The notes beneath the pieces were generated by a model. That model was not told the DNA's origin, ran no database searches, and was given only the letters and a program-made list of their open reading frames with translations. DNA of 64,000 nt from Bacteroidota bacterium (GTDB lineage Bacteria; Bacteroidota; Bacteroidia; Chitinophagales; Chitinophagaceae). The stretch spans positions 1 through 64,000 of the forward strand of contig JAFDXE010000024.1 of assembly GCA_018268085.1 (NCBI GenBank), written 5' to 3'. Shown here piece by piece: positions 44,726-55,339 of this stretch. The stretch's first letter is position 1. Every line of letters begins with the position of its first letter. The position numbers and the translations under genes were made by a program.

Positions 44726-45304
44726 ATGACAGCACTACAGGCATTGATTGTTGCAGGTGTTTCAGGAATTACAGGGTTGCTTGTTAGTAGTACATTGCTG
44801 TCTTTTTTATTTCGCAGCGCCCGTACTCCAAACGGGATACTGCAAAAATTCATTATCACAACCGGGAAAAATATCAGTACTAAAATGGCTTCATCGGGTA
44901 TTGCAGATCAATATATTTCCAACCCTTCCATTCTTGAAAAATTAAAGCCCGAAATTGAACAACATGTAGATGCGTTCCTCGATGAAAAACTTTCAACGGT
45001 ATTTCCCTTGTTATATAAATTCATGGGAGATAAAACGAGGTTTCAGTTTAAACAGGCTTTCATGGCGGAAACGGAGATTTTGTTTCCGGTAGTGATCAGG
45101 AAATACTTTGATTCTGTAAAAAATGAAATAAGCTTAAGTGATCTTATCCATAAATACACTGAACACATAAATTACCCTGAACTATTTCAAAAACTACGTA
45201 CAACAGCCGTAAAAGAAATATTGCTGTTCAGGATTTCCGGGTTTGTACTGGGATTATTGATGGGAGGAATGATGATTGCACTATTAAAGATTGCGGGTAT
45301 GTAA
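44726..45304 (+). CDS. DUF445-like membrane protein
   Basis: A 192-residue protein with hydrophobic segments at both ends (about 5-30 and 168-190) and an intervening helical part. The LEKLKPEIEQHVDAFLDEKL stretch and closing hydrophobic helix resemble short DUF445 proteins, where the two membrane helices frame a long helical domain. The typical GGFTNWIAI signature near the N-terminus is not clear, so the family assignment is tentative. Function unknown. Stands alone, followed by a hairpin. Confidence 0.5.
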   Translation: MTALQALIVAGVSGITGLLVSSTLLSFLFRSARTPNGILQKFIITTGKNISTKMASSGIADQYISNPSILEKLKPEIEQHVDAFLDEKLSTVFPLLYKFMGDKTRFQFKQAFMAETEILFPVVIRKYFDSVKNEISLSDLIHKYTEHINYPELFQKLRTTAVKEILLFRISGFVLGLLMGGMMIALLKIAGM

Positions 45305-45313
45305 TTAAACAAC

Positions 45314-45336
45314 AAAACCACCATGAAGGTGGTTTT
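45314..45336 (+). terminator. Putative terminator
   Basis: AAAACCACC (45314-45322) pairs with GGTGGTTTT (45328-45336) over 5 nt just after the DUF445-like stop. The T-run is short (four T), so efficiency is uncertain. Confidence 0.5.
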
Positions 45337-45519
45337 ATGTTTACCGGCTTTCCCGGGAATTTTGATGGTATTGCTACCAAAAAATTTGCATAGTGCACGG
45401 GTTAACTTATAGCAGATCAAAGTAAAGTCAAAAAAAAATTATTTTACGGTGCCCTTTAATGCTATTTTACAACTGTGCATTTTTATCCGATAAGTGTGTA
45501 AAAATTCACCAACATTGTG

Positions 45520-46263
45520 TTATTTAAACTTCGCAAGAAATTCGTCCCGCCTGCGACTGGCCACTTCCAGTATGGCCCCATCCTCCATAATAATGGTACC
45601 CCCTCTGCCCTTACTGTATTTTTTTATGCGGTTCAGGTTTACAAGATGGGAATTATGAATACGGCAAAAATTTGTAGCGGGAAGTAATTCTTCATATTCC
45701 TTGATGCTTTTCGATGCGATTACTTTTTCATTTTTTACCGAATAAATAAAGGTATAAGCACCATTGGCTTCGCAACGGATAATGTCTTCTACATTCAGAA
45801 AAACGAATCCATCCATAGTGGGGATCGCAATTTTTGTAAGATTGGTTTGCTGACTTTTAAAATTATTGAGCAGCAAGGCTACCTGCTGGTTTACATTTTT
45901 GCCTGCTATTTTCACAATGGCCTTGTCAGTTGCGGCCTGCAATTCAGCAATATCAACAGGTTTCAACAGGTAATCGAGTGCACTGTATTTTATGGCTTTT
46001 AAACTGTAATTATCGAAGGCAGTCACAAAAATTATTTCAAAATCCACGGGCATCAACTGGTCGAGCAAATCGAAAGCATTTCCATAGGGCATTTCAATAT
46101 CCAACAGTACGAGATCAGGTGATAGCGTCCTGATCACTTCAAATGCCGACTTTACATCTGTAGCTTCACCAATTACCTGGATTCTCGGACAATAGTCCAG
46201 CAGCAGTTGTTTGAGTATGCGCAGGTTCTTTGGTTCATCATCAACGATTACTGTTTTAAACAT
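45520..46263 (-). CDS. LytTR family response regulator
   Basis: A 247-residue transcription regulator: receiver domain (1-120) with phospho-acceptor Asp55 in LLDIEMP, and a C-terminal LytTR DNA-binding domain (about 140-247, ending VASRRRDEFLAKFK). I start at ATG 46263; an in-frame TTG at 46275 abuts the kinase stop and is less likely. It partners the LytS-type kinase immediately upstream, 12 bp apart, as usual in Bacteroidota. Confidence 0.88.
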   Translation of the reverse strand: MFKTVIVDDEPKNLRILKQLLLDYCPRIQVIGEATDVKSAFEVIRTLSPDLVLLDIEMPYGNAFDLLDQLMPVDFEIIFVTAFDNYSLKAIKYSALDYLLKPVDIAELQAATDKAIVKIAGKNVNQQVALLLNNFKSQQTNLTKIAIPTMDGFVFLNVEDIIRCEANGAYTFIYSVKNEKVIASKSIKEYEELLPATNFCRIHNSHLVNLNRIKKYSKGRGGTIIMEDGAILEVASRRRDEFLAKFK

Positions 46264-46275
46264 AATGGGATGCAA

Positions 46276-49200
46276 CTATTTTTGTTCTATAAATTTTTCA
46301 ACAGGTATCAACATTGTTACTTTCGTACCGAGTGCCTGCCCCTGTTCGTTTGCCAGGTCTTCTACTTTTAAAATGATGGCCCTTTTGCTGTTTTTGTTGA
46401 TCATGTTAATTCTTTGTGCAGTTAATTCTGTTCCTTTCGATTGGTAATGAATGTGCATTTTACTTTTATACATGGCAGCAGCTTCTCTTCCCACCCCATT
46501 ATCTGTAACCTCGCAAACAAGCATATTATCCTCCAGGTCGAACCGGATATCAATAAAACCTTTTCCCTCTTCCTTGTGCAAAATACCATGGCGGATACAA
46601 TTTTCAATATAGGGTTGTAATAACATCGGCGGTAAACTTATTTCATCTTTTCTGATTTGTGAACTGATCCAGATCGCATAATTAAACTTTTCTTCAAACC
46701 TGCTTTTTTCAAGATCAAGATAAGACTTTAGAAATCGTTCTTCTTCCGCAACGGTAATGGTTTGTTTTCCCGAATTGTCGAGCGTTTGCCTGATCAGCCT
46801 TGCAAAACCTGAAATAAATGTGTTGGCCCCCTGAACATCTTTGTCAATTACGTATTGCTGAATGGAATTCAAACAATTGAAAATAAAATGCGGATTCATT
46901 TGTGCCTTCAGTGCCTGCTGTTCCAGTTCTGCAATTTTATTAGAATTTGCCAGTTTTATCTTTTGTGCATTTTTCACCCTTCGTACCTGCCAGGCAGCGA
47001 TCAGCCAGGCAATTATGCCAACAATACCTGCAATAAGAAAAATGAACCAGGATTCTTCTATGAGCTTTTTCTCAATTTCAAAATTGATATTTACTGCTTT
47101 ACTTTTTACGCCAAACTTATTTACTGCATATAACGATAATGAATAACTGCCGGAAGGAAGTGTTGGATACTGAAGAAAGTTTTCTTTAGTTTGTTTCCAT
47201 TCCTTGTCGATTCCAGAAAGCTGGTAATAATAAACGATTTGCCCTTCTGATTTAAATGAAAGTGCTACAAAATCGAAGCGGATATTATTGTCTTTGTGGC
47301 TAATAACGATGTTGGTTGAATCGTATGGTACAGACTTTCCTGATACGGTTATATCCAGCACCTGCAAATCACATACGGAATTGTTTTTTAGCTTATGTTC
47401 AGAAAAAAAACTAAGCCCCTCCGTTGTACCTACATACACTGTATCATGTTCGGTATAAACAGCATTGATCATGTCGCTCGTTAGTCCATCGCTGATCGTG
47501 TACGTTTGTAAAACGGTACCTGCAGCATCTGTGATCGCTGCTTTGTTTAACCCCCTGTCGGTTCCCACCCAAAGAAAATTTTTATCCGTATATAAACAGC
47601 GTATAAGGTTACTCGTTAACCCGGTTTTTTCAGATAGATGGTTAACCACATTTTTACCGTCGAAACAAAACACCCCTTCATCATTGGTTCCTACCCACAG
47701 GTATTTTCCCGACTTTGCCAGCCTTGTGATCCGTTTACTGAGTGCAGCATTCGTTTCTCCTATATTCCTGATCTCATTGTTACGACCGATAAACTTCAAC
47801 CCGGTAAGCGTACCAATATAAATTCCCGAATCCGTTGCACAAACGGCAGTAGTTCTGTCGTTGTATGGAGTAAATGGTTTAACATATTCTAACCGCTTTG
47901 TCATTACCGGCCCCATATCCGGTTCTATTCCATATTCTGTTTTATCCCGTTCTTCAGAAAAAGTAGGCATGAAATAATGCGATGCCAGGTACATTATGCC
48001 TGCACTGTCGATATCAAAATCCTTATAGCTTAAACCCAGGTCTGTTTGCAGAAATTCTTTTATGGTATTCAACTGCGGATCAGCTTTCCGAAGTATTCCT
48101 AAAGACAACACATACAGGTTTCCCCGGAATGCTTTAATGGCTATTACCGGATTTTTAAACAAGGAGGAGCCGATGATCCTGCTTCTTATTGTTCCGGAAA
48201 ATTTATCAACCGCAAACAACCGGCTGGAATTGGTACCAATAATAATTTCTTTCCCGGTGGTAGCAAGAGCCGTAACCGCATCTTTCTTCCCTGCAGGATC
48301 TGCTACATAAATATTACGGTTGGCTTCTGATGATAACCGGTAAATGCCTCTTGTTAACGTTGTGAACCAGATATTTGATTCATTGTCTGCCAGTGTTGAA
48401 CTCACTTCTTCATTTTCGAGGAATCTTCCCTTTACTTTTCTTTCTGAAAAACTATATAGTATAGAACCGGTAGGCGTATCAAAAAATATGAGGGAATCAT
48501 TGATATAAGAAATGTTATTGTACGTTTCCTTAATAACAACCGAATCGATCGCTGAAGTTGCCAGGTTTTTAATAATCAGGTTGTTCTTATAAAAAACATT
48601 TTTAAAATTATCGGGGTATATAATTAAGTGATCATTGTTATAAAACGGGGCAGATTGCGTTGCCCAGAAATCGAAACCTAAATCTATTTTCCGGAACTCA
48701 TGCTTGTTTTGTTTTACGGGTATCAGTTCATAATGGCCATGATCAACATGAATGATGAGGTTATTGCGGTTATTGAATCCTCCGAATGCCATTGCTTTGC
48801 TTGAATCTGCAATATTCTTAATGGATACAACAGCACCTGATGCATATACGATCGTGACTTTCCTGAACTCTGCCAGTATGATATTCCCTTGTTTATCTTC
48901 AAAAATATTTTCTATATACTCTCCTATTTTAATAGACCGGATAAGAGCGTCATTTTTTTCATTATATATTTTCCCTTTGTAATAATAACAGATGCTGCTT
49001 TTAAACGGCATCATCCATACTCTGCCCTTACTATCTGAAAATAATTTGAGTATTTCATTATCCGGTAAACCATCCTTTGTGGTAAAATTTTTAAAATTCG
49101 TTCCATCAAACCGGCTTACGCCCGTTTCTGTGGCAAACCATAAAAAACCTGTTTTATCTTTCACTGCATGATACACGTGATTCCCTGCCAATCCATCCCT

Positions 49201-49296
49201 GATACCATAATGTTTTTAGGAATACTCCTGTGCTGAACTGTATATAGGTACGATTAGAAATAAAACAATAAAGCAGATTAGGTCAGATTTCTTCAA
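46276..49296 (-). pseudogene. Two-component sensor histidine kinase with beta-propeller, interrupted after the signal peptide
   Basis: Domain order: signal peptide (MKKSDLICFIVLFLIVPIYSSAQ, starting at TTG 49296 or GTG 49305), WD-like Reg_prop ligand-binding propeller repeats, a Y_Y_Y domain, one membrane segment (about 45% before the C-terminal 270 residues), and a LytS-type kinase core with QMNPHFIFNCLNS (His768 when counting from TTG 49191) and GREAAAMY/TELTAQRIN ATP-binding parts. A TAA at 49216-49218 lies in frame between the signal peptide and the first propeller repeat (KHYGIRDGLAGN). Only the part below 49215 is uninterrupted, and its first possible start, TTG 49191, removes the signal. 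Either a recent nonsense mutation or a sequence error. Confidence 0.75.
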
Positions 49297-49376
49297 TGTA
49301 AGCACACATTTCGTTAGGATACTAATATCGTCAAATTAAAAGAATTAGCATTATTTTGCCATCACAATATTACAAT

Positions 49377-51992
49377 ATGAAGCAATTTAATTTTCGCAAG
49401 CTTGTACCTCATGCTGTTGCGATTGGAATTTTCCTGGTAGTGACATTGATTTTTTGCAAACCGGCCCTCGAACCCGGTGTGATGTTAAACCAGGGTGACG
49501 TTACGGGTTGGCAGGGCATGAGCCATCAATCTGCTGAATACAAAGCGCAGCACGGACATTATCCCCTCTGGGCTACGAGTATGTTTTGCGGAATGCCTGC
49601 CTACCAGATTTTCATGGAAGGCGCCTGGTCTCCTTTGTCAATTGTAAACAGTGCTTTCCAGTTATGGTTGCCTAAACCACTGAACTTTTTCTTTCTCGCC
49701 TGTATTTCTTTTTATTTTTTATGTATATGCCTGCGCATAAAACCGTATGCAGCCATCATTGGCGCAATCGGTTTTGCCTATGCAAGTTTCTCTCCCATCA
49801 TCATCACTGCCGGACATGACACACAAATGATGGCACTTGCCTATGCACCTGCTGTTATAGGTGCGGTATTGCTGATATTCGATAAAAAATATATCAGCGG
49901 TTTCGTACTAACGGCAATGCTTACCGCTTTACAAATCGGCGCTCAGCACCAGCAAATCAGTTATTACCTCTTCCTCGTGTTACTGGCAATGACTATCTCC
50001 TATGCCATCCGATTTTTCAGGAATGGAGAGGCTGCTCATTTTTTTAAGAGCACAGGCCTCATTGCTGTGGCAGGTTTGCTCGGACTGGCATGTAATGCAC
50101 TGGTGTTGATGACATCTTACGATTATGCGAAAGAATCGAAACGTGGCGGACAGTTGATCATGGATGATTCGCAACGCAAACATGAAAATATTAAAGACGG
50201 AAAAACAACCGGGCTGTCAAAGGACTACGCTTTTCAATGGAGTTACGGTAAAGGTGAAACGTTTAGCCTGATGTTTCCGGGAGCAAATGGATACGGATTG
50301 CATTATTCAGACCGCGACGGTGAACCATACCTTTTTCCTAAACTGGATGAAAATTCCAACGTTGCAAAATTCTTTACCGATAAATTAAATGTACCGGAAG
50401 ACCAGGCAATCAATTATGCCATGCAGGAAAGCCGTGATATATACTGGGGCGACCAACCGTTCACGTCGGGCCCGGTGTACCTGGGAGCCGTAATTTGCTT
50501 TATGTTCCTGTTTGGTATGTTTTATTTGGACAACAAAGACAAATGGTGGATCCTGGCCGTATCTGTATTCGGCATCCTGTTATCGTGGGGAAGTAACCTG
50601 CCTGGCTTTAACTATTTTATGTTTGATCACCTGCCCCTGTATAATAAGTTCAGGGTGCCAACGATGACGCTGGTAATTCCGCAACTACTCTTCCCCGTTA
50701 TTGCGGCCCTTACTTTAAATAAACTTTCTGAAACCAACGAGGAGCAGAACCGGAAGGCTTTCAAATTTGCCGGCATTGCAGCAGCCATTGCATTTATTTC
50801 CGTATTTGCATTTTATGTAAGCAGCGATTTCAGCAAAGAAAATAAACAACGTACGGCTAAGTTCAACCAGATATATGCGTTGAAAGACTCTACGATGTAC
50901 GCAAAAATGAATGAACTGAATAAAGCTGAACGTCCGCTTACCGATAACCAGTTGTATGAAGGAATGATCTCTAACTTAAAAGGAGCGCCTGAAGCTGAAA
51001 GAACAGCAAGAGAAATGGTTACTGCGCTTAGAAAAGACCGGGCAGCATTTCTTTTAGCTGATATCTGGCGTTCGCTCATATTTGTATTGATCACTGCAGG
51101 ATTTATTGCACTGTATCTTAAAAAGATCATCAAACCAGCATTGCTCATAGCGGGTGTTTCACTTGTTGCCGCAATAGACCTGCTCGGCTTTGGAATGAAA
51201 TACCTGAACGATAAAAGTTTCAGCAGTAAAGACAGGTATGAGCAAAATGAATTCCCACTTACCGCTGCAGATGAAGAAATTTTAAAAGATAAAGATCCTA
51301 ATTACCGGGTGTTTAATACCAGCAGTCTTGAAGAGTCGAAAACATCCTACTATCACAAATCAATTGGAGGTTATCACCCCGCTAAGCTGGGGATTTATGA
51401 TGACCTGATGACGTACCAGTTAAATGGTACACCCAATGTAAGCGTAGTAAATATGCTGAATGCAAAATATATTATTCAACACCAGGGCGATAAAACCCAG
51501 GCCATCCGCAACCCCGAAGCCATGGGCAATGCCTGGTTTGTAAAAGGCGTAAAACTTGTAAATGGTCCGGTTGCGGAAATGAAAGCACTGGATGATTTTT
51601 CACCTGCTGATACTGCCATCATAGACCAGCAATACGCATCACTGATCAATGGCATCACCCCGGCAGACAGCAGTGCAACAATTACCATGTCGTCATTTGA
51701 TAACGATGCTATCAGCTATAAAACCACATCCAATGCCAGTCATGTAGCCATATTCAGTGAAATTTATTACAAAGACTGGAAAGCATATATTGACGGGAAA
51801 CCGGCACCTTTTTTCAAAGCCAACTATGTGTTGAGAGGAATGGTTGTGCCAGCGGGCAATCATACGATTGAATTTAAATTTGAACCGGCTGTATATTTTA
51901 CCGGCGATAAGATCGGCATGATCAGTTCCTGGCTGGTAGCCATCATGGCTTTGGGATTTGTATTGTATTCACTGGTAGTAAAACCTAAATAG
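49377..51992 (+). CDS. YfhO-family membrane protein
   Basis: An 871-residue polytopic protein: about twelve hydrophobic segments through residue 610, then a soluble C-terminal portion (about 620-840) and a final membrane segment. The YfhO family is related to glycosyltransferases of the GT-C fold; in Gram-positives YfhO adds sugars to teichoic acids. Here it heads the polysaccharide locus, which fits a role in adding sugars to lipid or surface polymer, but that is inference. I start at ATG 49377; an upstream TTG would only add a few non-hydrophobic residues. Confidence 0.8.
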   Translation: MKQFNFRKLVPHAVAIGIFLVVTLIFCKPALEPGVMLNQGDVTGWQGMSHQSAEYKAQHGHYPLWATSMFCGMPAYQIFMEGAWSPLSIVNSAFQLWLPKPLNFFFLACISFYFLCICLRIKPYAAIIGAIGFAYASFSPIIITAGHDTQMMALAYAPAVIGAVLLIFDKKYISGFVLTAMLTALQIGAQHQQISYYLFLVLLAMTISYAIRFFRNGEAAHFFKSTGLIAVAGLLGLACNALVLMTSYDYAKESKRGGQLIMDDSQRKHENIKDGKTTGLSKDYAFQWSYGKGETFSLMFPGANGYGLHYSDRDGEPYLFPKLDENSNVAKFFTDKLNVPEDQAINYAMQESRDIYWGDQPFTSGPVYLGAVICFMFLFGMFYLDNKDKWWILAVSVFGILLSWGSNLPGFNYFMFDHLPLYNKFRVPTMTLVIPQLLFPVIAALTLNKLSETNEEQNRKAFKFAGIAAAIAFISVFAFYVSSDFSKENKQRTAKFNQIYALKDSTMYAKMNELNKAERPLTDNQLYEGMISNLKGAPEAERTAREMVTALRKDRAAFLLADIWRSLIFVLITAGFIALYLKKIIKPALLIAGVSLVAAIDLLGFGMKYLNDKSFSSKDRYEQNEFPLTAADEEILKDKDPNYRVFNTSSLEESKTSYYHKSIGGYHPAKLGIYDDLMTYQLNGTPNVSVVNMLNAKYIIQHQGDKTQAIRNPEAMGNAWFVKGVKLVNGPVAEMKALDDFSPADTAIIDQQYASLINGITPADSSATITMSSFDNDAISYKTTSNASHVAIFSEIYYKDWKAYIDGKPAPFFKANYVLRGMVVPAGNHTIEFKFEPAVYFTGDKIGMISSWLVAIMALGFVLYSLVVKPK

Positions 51993-52017
51993 CAAACGGA
52001 AAACGTATAGCATCATT

Positions 52018-53157
52018 TTGGCGAGCCCCACAAATATTGCGGCCTTAGCACCTTACAGGTTTTCTCCTCCCCGTTCAGGTGGAGAAAAAGCGATTGCCTG
52101 TTTTTATACCTACCTGGGAAAGCACCTGCCGGTAACTGTACTGTCGGTGAAAGAGAACCAATGGTCCGAAAATCCGGGTTATGAATTTATTCCCGTTTTC
52201 AGCAGCAATAAACTCAGGTATATCAACCCGCTGTTATTTTTCAGGATACGGAAGATTTTACGAAAACGAAACTGTACGCACCTGATCATTGAACATCCTT
52301 ATTTTGGATGGCTGGGACTAATGCTGAAATGGTTTGCCGGCATAAAGCTCATTGTAAAATCGCACAATATAGAAGGAATAAGATTTAAGTCAACTGGTAA
52401 ATGGTGGTGGAAAATTTTGTTGCAATATGAACAATTTATCCATCGCAACGCTAATGTTAATTTATTCATTACCAATGAAGATAGAGATTTTGCTGTAAAT
52501 AAATTTAAAATTAATCCGGCATCTTGTTTTATTATTACCTATGGAAGCGAAACCAGCAAGCCACCTTCAGCAGAAAGCATACAGTTGGCAAGAAAAACGG
52601 TCCGCAACATTCATCACCTCGATCCCAACAGGCGCATTTTCTTTTTCAATGGTGTACTCGATTACAAACCAAACATGGATGCAGTTCACGCCATCATTCA
52701 TTACATAAATCCAGGATTACAGAAACAGTCCAACCTCGAATATAGCATCATCATCTGCGGAAAAAATCTACCGGAAAACCTCCGGCGGCAAATAGAAAAA
52801 CCCGGCAGCAATATGATCTATGCCGGTTTTGTGGATGACATCGCTGTGTACTTTAAAGGCGCAGATGTATTTTTAAACCCGGTAACCGGTGGCGGTGGCA
52901 TCAAAACTAAACTGGTGGAAGCACTTGGCTACAATTTATCCTGCGTGAGTACCACTAGCGGGGCACAGGGAATTCCTTTACATATCACCGGGGAAAAACT
53001 TCTGGTTACCCCCGACAACGATTGGGATCAGTTTACAAACGCCATTTCCTCTTTAAAAAAACAGGCCACGATTCCGCAATCTTTTTTTGATTATTTTTAT
53101 TGGGATAATATTGCAGGTAATGCTGCTTCAATTATTGAAAACCAGCTCAATGACTAA
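52018..53157 (+). CDS. GT4-family glycosyltransferase
   Basis: A 379-residue retaining glycosyltransferase of GT-B fold. The N-terminal half shows the YRFSPPRSGGEKAI loop. The C-terminal Rossmann domain shows VFLNPVTGGGGIKTKLVEAL, the GT4 motif that binds the nucleotide-sugar phosphate (here with GGGGIKTK in place of EGxG). The start is TTG at 52018; the frame closes upstream without an ATG. It begins 25 bp after the YfhO stop and ends 6 bp before the reductase gene. Confidence 0.85.
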   Translation: MASPTNIAALAPYRFSPPRSGGEKAIACFYTYLGKHLPVTVLSVKENQWSENPGYEFIPVFSSNKLRYINPLLFFRIRKILRKRNCTHLIIEHPYFGWLGLMLKWFAGIKLIVKSHNIEGIRFKSTGKWWWKILLQYEQFIHRNANVNLFITNEDRDFAVNKFKINPASCFIITYGSETSKPPSAESIQLARKTVRNIHHLDPNRRIFFFNGVLDYKPNMDAVHAIIHYINPGLQKQSNLEYSIIICGKNLPENLRRQIEKPGSNMIYAGFVDDIAVYFKGADVFLNPVTGGGGIKTKLVEALGYNLSCVSTTSGAQGIPLHITGEKLLVTPDNDWDQFTNAISSLKKQATIPQSFFDYFYWDNIAGNAASIIENQLND

Positions 53158-53163
53158 AAATAA

Positions 53164-54129
53164 ATGAAGATCCTAATAACAGGAATTTCGGGTTTTGCTG
53201 CCAGGCATTTTGTTGAATTACTCGCAAGCCTGCCCGACCATTTTGAAGTGTGCGGTATATACAACAGGCATTATCCGGAGTTCCCGGAAACACAATTTCC
53301 TAACATCAACTGCCAGTTTCATAAAATAGATTTACTGGATAACGGGAAGTTCAAAGATTGTGCTGCAAGCTTCCGGCCCGAATATATCGTGCATCTCGGT
53401 TCACGCAGCAGTGTGGTGTATAGCTGGAAGCATCCCGCTGAAACCATTCGCAAGAATACCGGCATATTTACTTCGATCATTGAAGCCATACGTACCGAAA
53501 ATATTAAATGCCGTTTGTTGTCTGTAGGTTCGGCCGAAGAATATGGAATGGTAAAGGAAGATCAATTACCGATCACGGAATCGCTGAATCCAAATCCTGC
53601 TAGTCCGTACGGCGTATCCAGGGTTATGCAACAAAACCTGGCCGAAGTATATTCCAATAATTACGGACTCGATATTGTTCATACCCGGTCGTTCAACCAT
53701 ATTGGCCCGTACCAGAGTTCCGATTTTGTATTGTCGTCGTTTGCCCGCCAGATCATCAAACAAAAAAGAGAGGGTTTGAAAGAAATTGAAATTGCGGTAG
53801 GCAATATTGAAGTAACAAGAGACTTTACCGATGTGAGAGATGTGGTGAGAGCCTATTATCTTTTATTATTAAAAGGAAAGGCTGGCGAAGTGTATAACAT
53901 CTGTTCGAACAAAGGAGTGATATTAAAAGACCTCATCAAAATATTTGAAAGACTTACTGATACAAAAATCAATTGTGTTTTAAATCCAAAAACATTTCAT
54001 CCATCAGAAAATAAACAGGTAATAGGATCGTATGAAAAGCTGAAGCGGGAAACAGGATGGGAACCAACAATACCCATAGAAAAAACGCTCACAGATTTGC
54101 TTGAATACTGGAAAGGCAAAAGCAGTTGA
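53164..54129 (+). CDS. rmd: GDP-4-dehydro-6-deoxy-D-mannose reductase (SDR)
   Basis: A 321-residue extended SDR. NAD(P)-binding GISGFAAR is at 7-14, the active-site Tyr149 in SPYGVSR (YxxxR instead of YxxxK), and the stretches TRSFNHIGPYQ and VTRDFTDVRDVVRAY match Rmd enzymes, which reduce the Gmd product to GDP-D-rhamnose. The neighbour gmd supplies its substrate, which strongly supports the assignment over GDP-fucose synthase. Complete. The Arg variant also occurs in known Rmd sequences as far as I recall. Confidence 0.78.
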   Translation: MKILITGISGFAARHFVELLASLPDHFEVCGIYNRHYPEFPETQFPNINCQFHKIDLLDNGKFKDCAASFRPEYIVHLGSRSSVVYSWKHPAETIRKNTGIFTSIIEAIRTENIKCRLLSVGSAEEYGMVKEDQLPITESLNPNPASPYGVSRVMQQNLAEVYSNNYGLDIVHTRSFNHIGPYQSSDFVLSSFARQIIKQKREGLKEIEIAVGNIEVTRDFTDVRDVVRAYYLLLLKGKAGEVYNICSNKGVILKDLIKIFERLTDTKINCVLNPKTFHPSENKQVIGSYEKLKRETGWEPTIPIEKTLTDLLEYWKGKSS

Positions 54130-54201
54130 TACAACGAAACCTGCTTTATACACAGTGAAAACCAGGCCTTAAATTAATCGTTAACATTTGGCATTTTATA
54201 A

Positions 54202-54209
54202 TACATTTG
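54202..54209 (+). promoter_or_regulatory. gmd -7 element
   Basis: TACATTTG lies 24 bp before the gmd ATG in the 104-bp gap after rmd. An internal promoter of the polysaccharide locus. No -33 match. Confidence 0.45.
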
Positions 54210-54233
54210 CCGACCAATTAAAACAGAAGAGTT

Positions 54234-55316
54234 ATGAAGACCGCTTTGATAAGTGGAATTACCGGGCAGGATGGCGCTTACCTTGCTGAATTTTTACTGG
54301 AAAAAGGATACATCGTTCATGGAATCAGGAGAAGAAGTTCTCTGTTAAATACGCAAAGAATTGATCATTTAATATTCAATCCAAAATGGAAAGAAAAGTT
54401 ATTGCTGCACTACGGTGACCTTACAGACAGCAGTAACCTGTTGCGCATCATTCAGCAAACACAACCTGATGAAATTTATAACCTGGCAGCACAAAGTCAT
54501 GTACAGGTGAGCTTTGAAACACCGCAATACACAGCTACTGCAGATGGTGTGGGCGTGTTGTTATTCCTGGAATCGATCCGGATATTGAATCTCGAAAACA
54601 AAACAAAATTTTACCAGGCTTCTACTTCTGAATTATATGGTAAAGTGCAGGAAGTACCTCAGAATGAAAAAACACCTTTTTATCCCCGTTCACCTTATGG
54701 CGTAGCTAAATTATACGGCTACTGGATTACGGTAAATTACCGGGAAGCGTATAACCTGTTTGCTGTAAATGGCATTTTATTTAATCATGAAAGCCCGATA
54801 CGTGGCGAAGGATTCGTAACCCGTAAGATTGCCATTGGAACCGCACAGGTTGCCCTGGGTAAACTCGATAAAATAACATTGGGTAACCTGGATGCCCGGA
54901 GAGACTGGGGCCATGCGAAAGATTATGTGGAAGGCATGTGGATGATGTTACAGCAGGACAAGCCCGATGATTTTGTACTGGCAACAGGCAAAACCACGAG
55001 CGTACGTGATTTCACCAAACTTTGTTTTGCTGAACTGGGCATTGACATAGAATTTAAAGGCAAGGGCGTTGAGGAAAAAGGATATGTAGCAGCGTGCCAT
55101 AATCCCAAATACCATTTACCTGCCGGGAGGGAAGTGGTGTGCATCAATCCAAAATATTTCAGGCCTACAGAAGTAGATGAATTGATTGGCGATGCATCCA
55201 AAGCAAAAAGGATCCTGGGCTGGGAGCCAAAATATGATCTGAAAATGCTGGTGAGTGAAATGGTGGCAGAAGAAATTATCAACAACAGCCGGGAATACTT
55301 TGTACCGGAACGCTGA
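54234..55316 (+). CDS. gmd: GDP-mannose 4,6-dehydratase
   Basis: Converts GDP-D-mannose to GDP-4-dehydro-6-deoxy-D-mannose. 360 residues with the NADP-binding [12 protein letters not shown] near residue 8, the Thr-Ser-Glu segment QASTSELYG, active Tyr in [12 protein letters not shown], and [16 protein letters not shown]. Length and motifs are standard. In combination with the Rmd-like gene upstream, the expected product is GDP-D-rhamnose. No fcl/wcaG gene (GDP-fucose) is present. Confidence 0.95.
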   Translation: MKTALISGITGQDGAYLAEFLLEKGYIVHGIRRRSSLLNTQRIDHLIFNPKWKEKLLLHYGDLTDSSNLLRIIQQTQPDEIYNLAAQSHVQVSFETPQYTATADGVGVLLFLESIRILNLENKTKFYQASTSELYGKVQEVPQNEKTPFYPRSPYGVAKLYGYWITVNYREAYNLFAVNGILFNHESPIRGEGFVTRKIAIGTAQVALGKLDKITLGNLDARRDWGHAKDYVEGMWMMLQQDKPDDFVLATGKTTSVRDFTKLCFAELGIDIEFKGKGVEEKGYVAACHNPKYHLPAGREVVCINPKYFRPTEVDELIGDASKAKRILGWEPKYDLKMLVSEMVAEEIINNSREYFVPER

Positions 55317-55339
55317 TCTACAATCAGAAATTACACAGC

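Noticed and set aside
44505..44729. Open frame across the tRNA-His (75 codons, plus strand)
   Set aside because: It is antisense to the tRNA and its terminator. Such a frame arises automatically from the complement of tRNA sequence.
49191..49191. TTG as native start of the sensor kinase
   Set aside because: It would remove the signal peptide and cut the first propeller motif. The sequence upstream encodes both in the same frame, apart from one stop codon.
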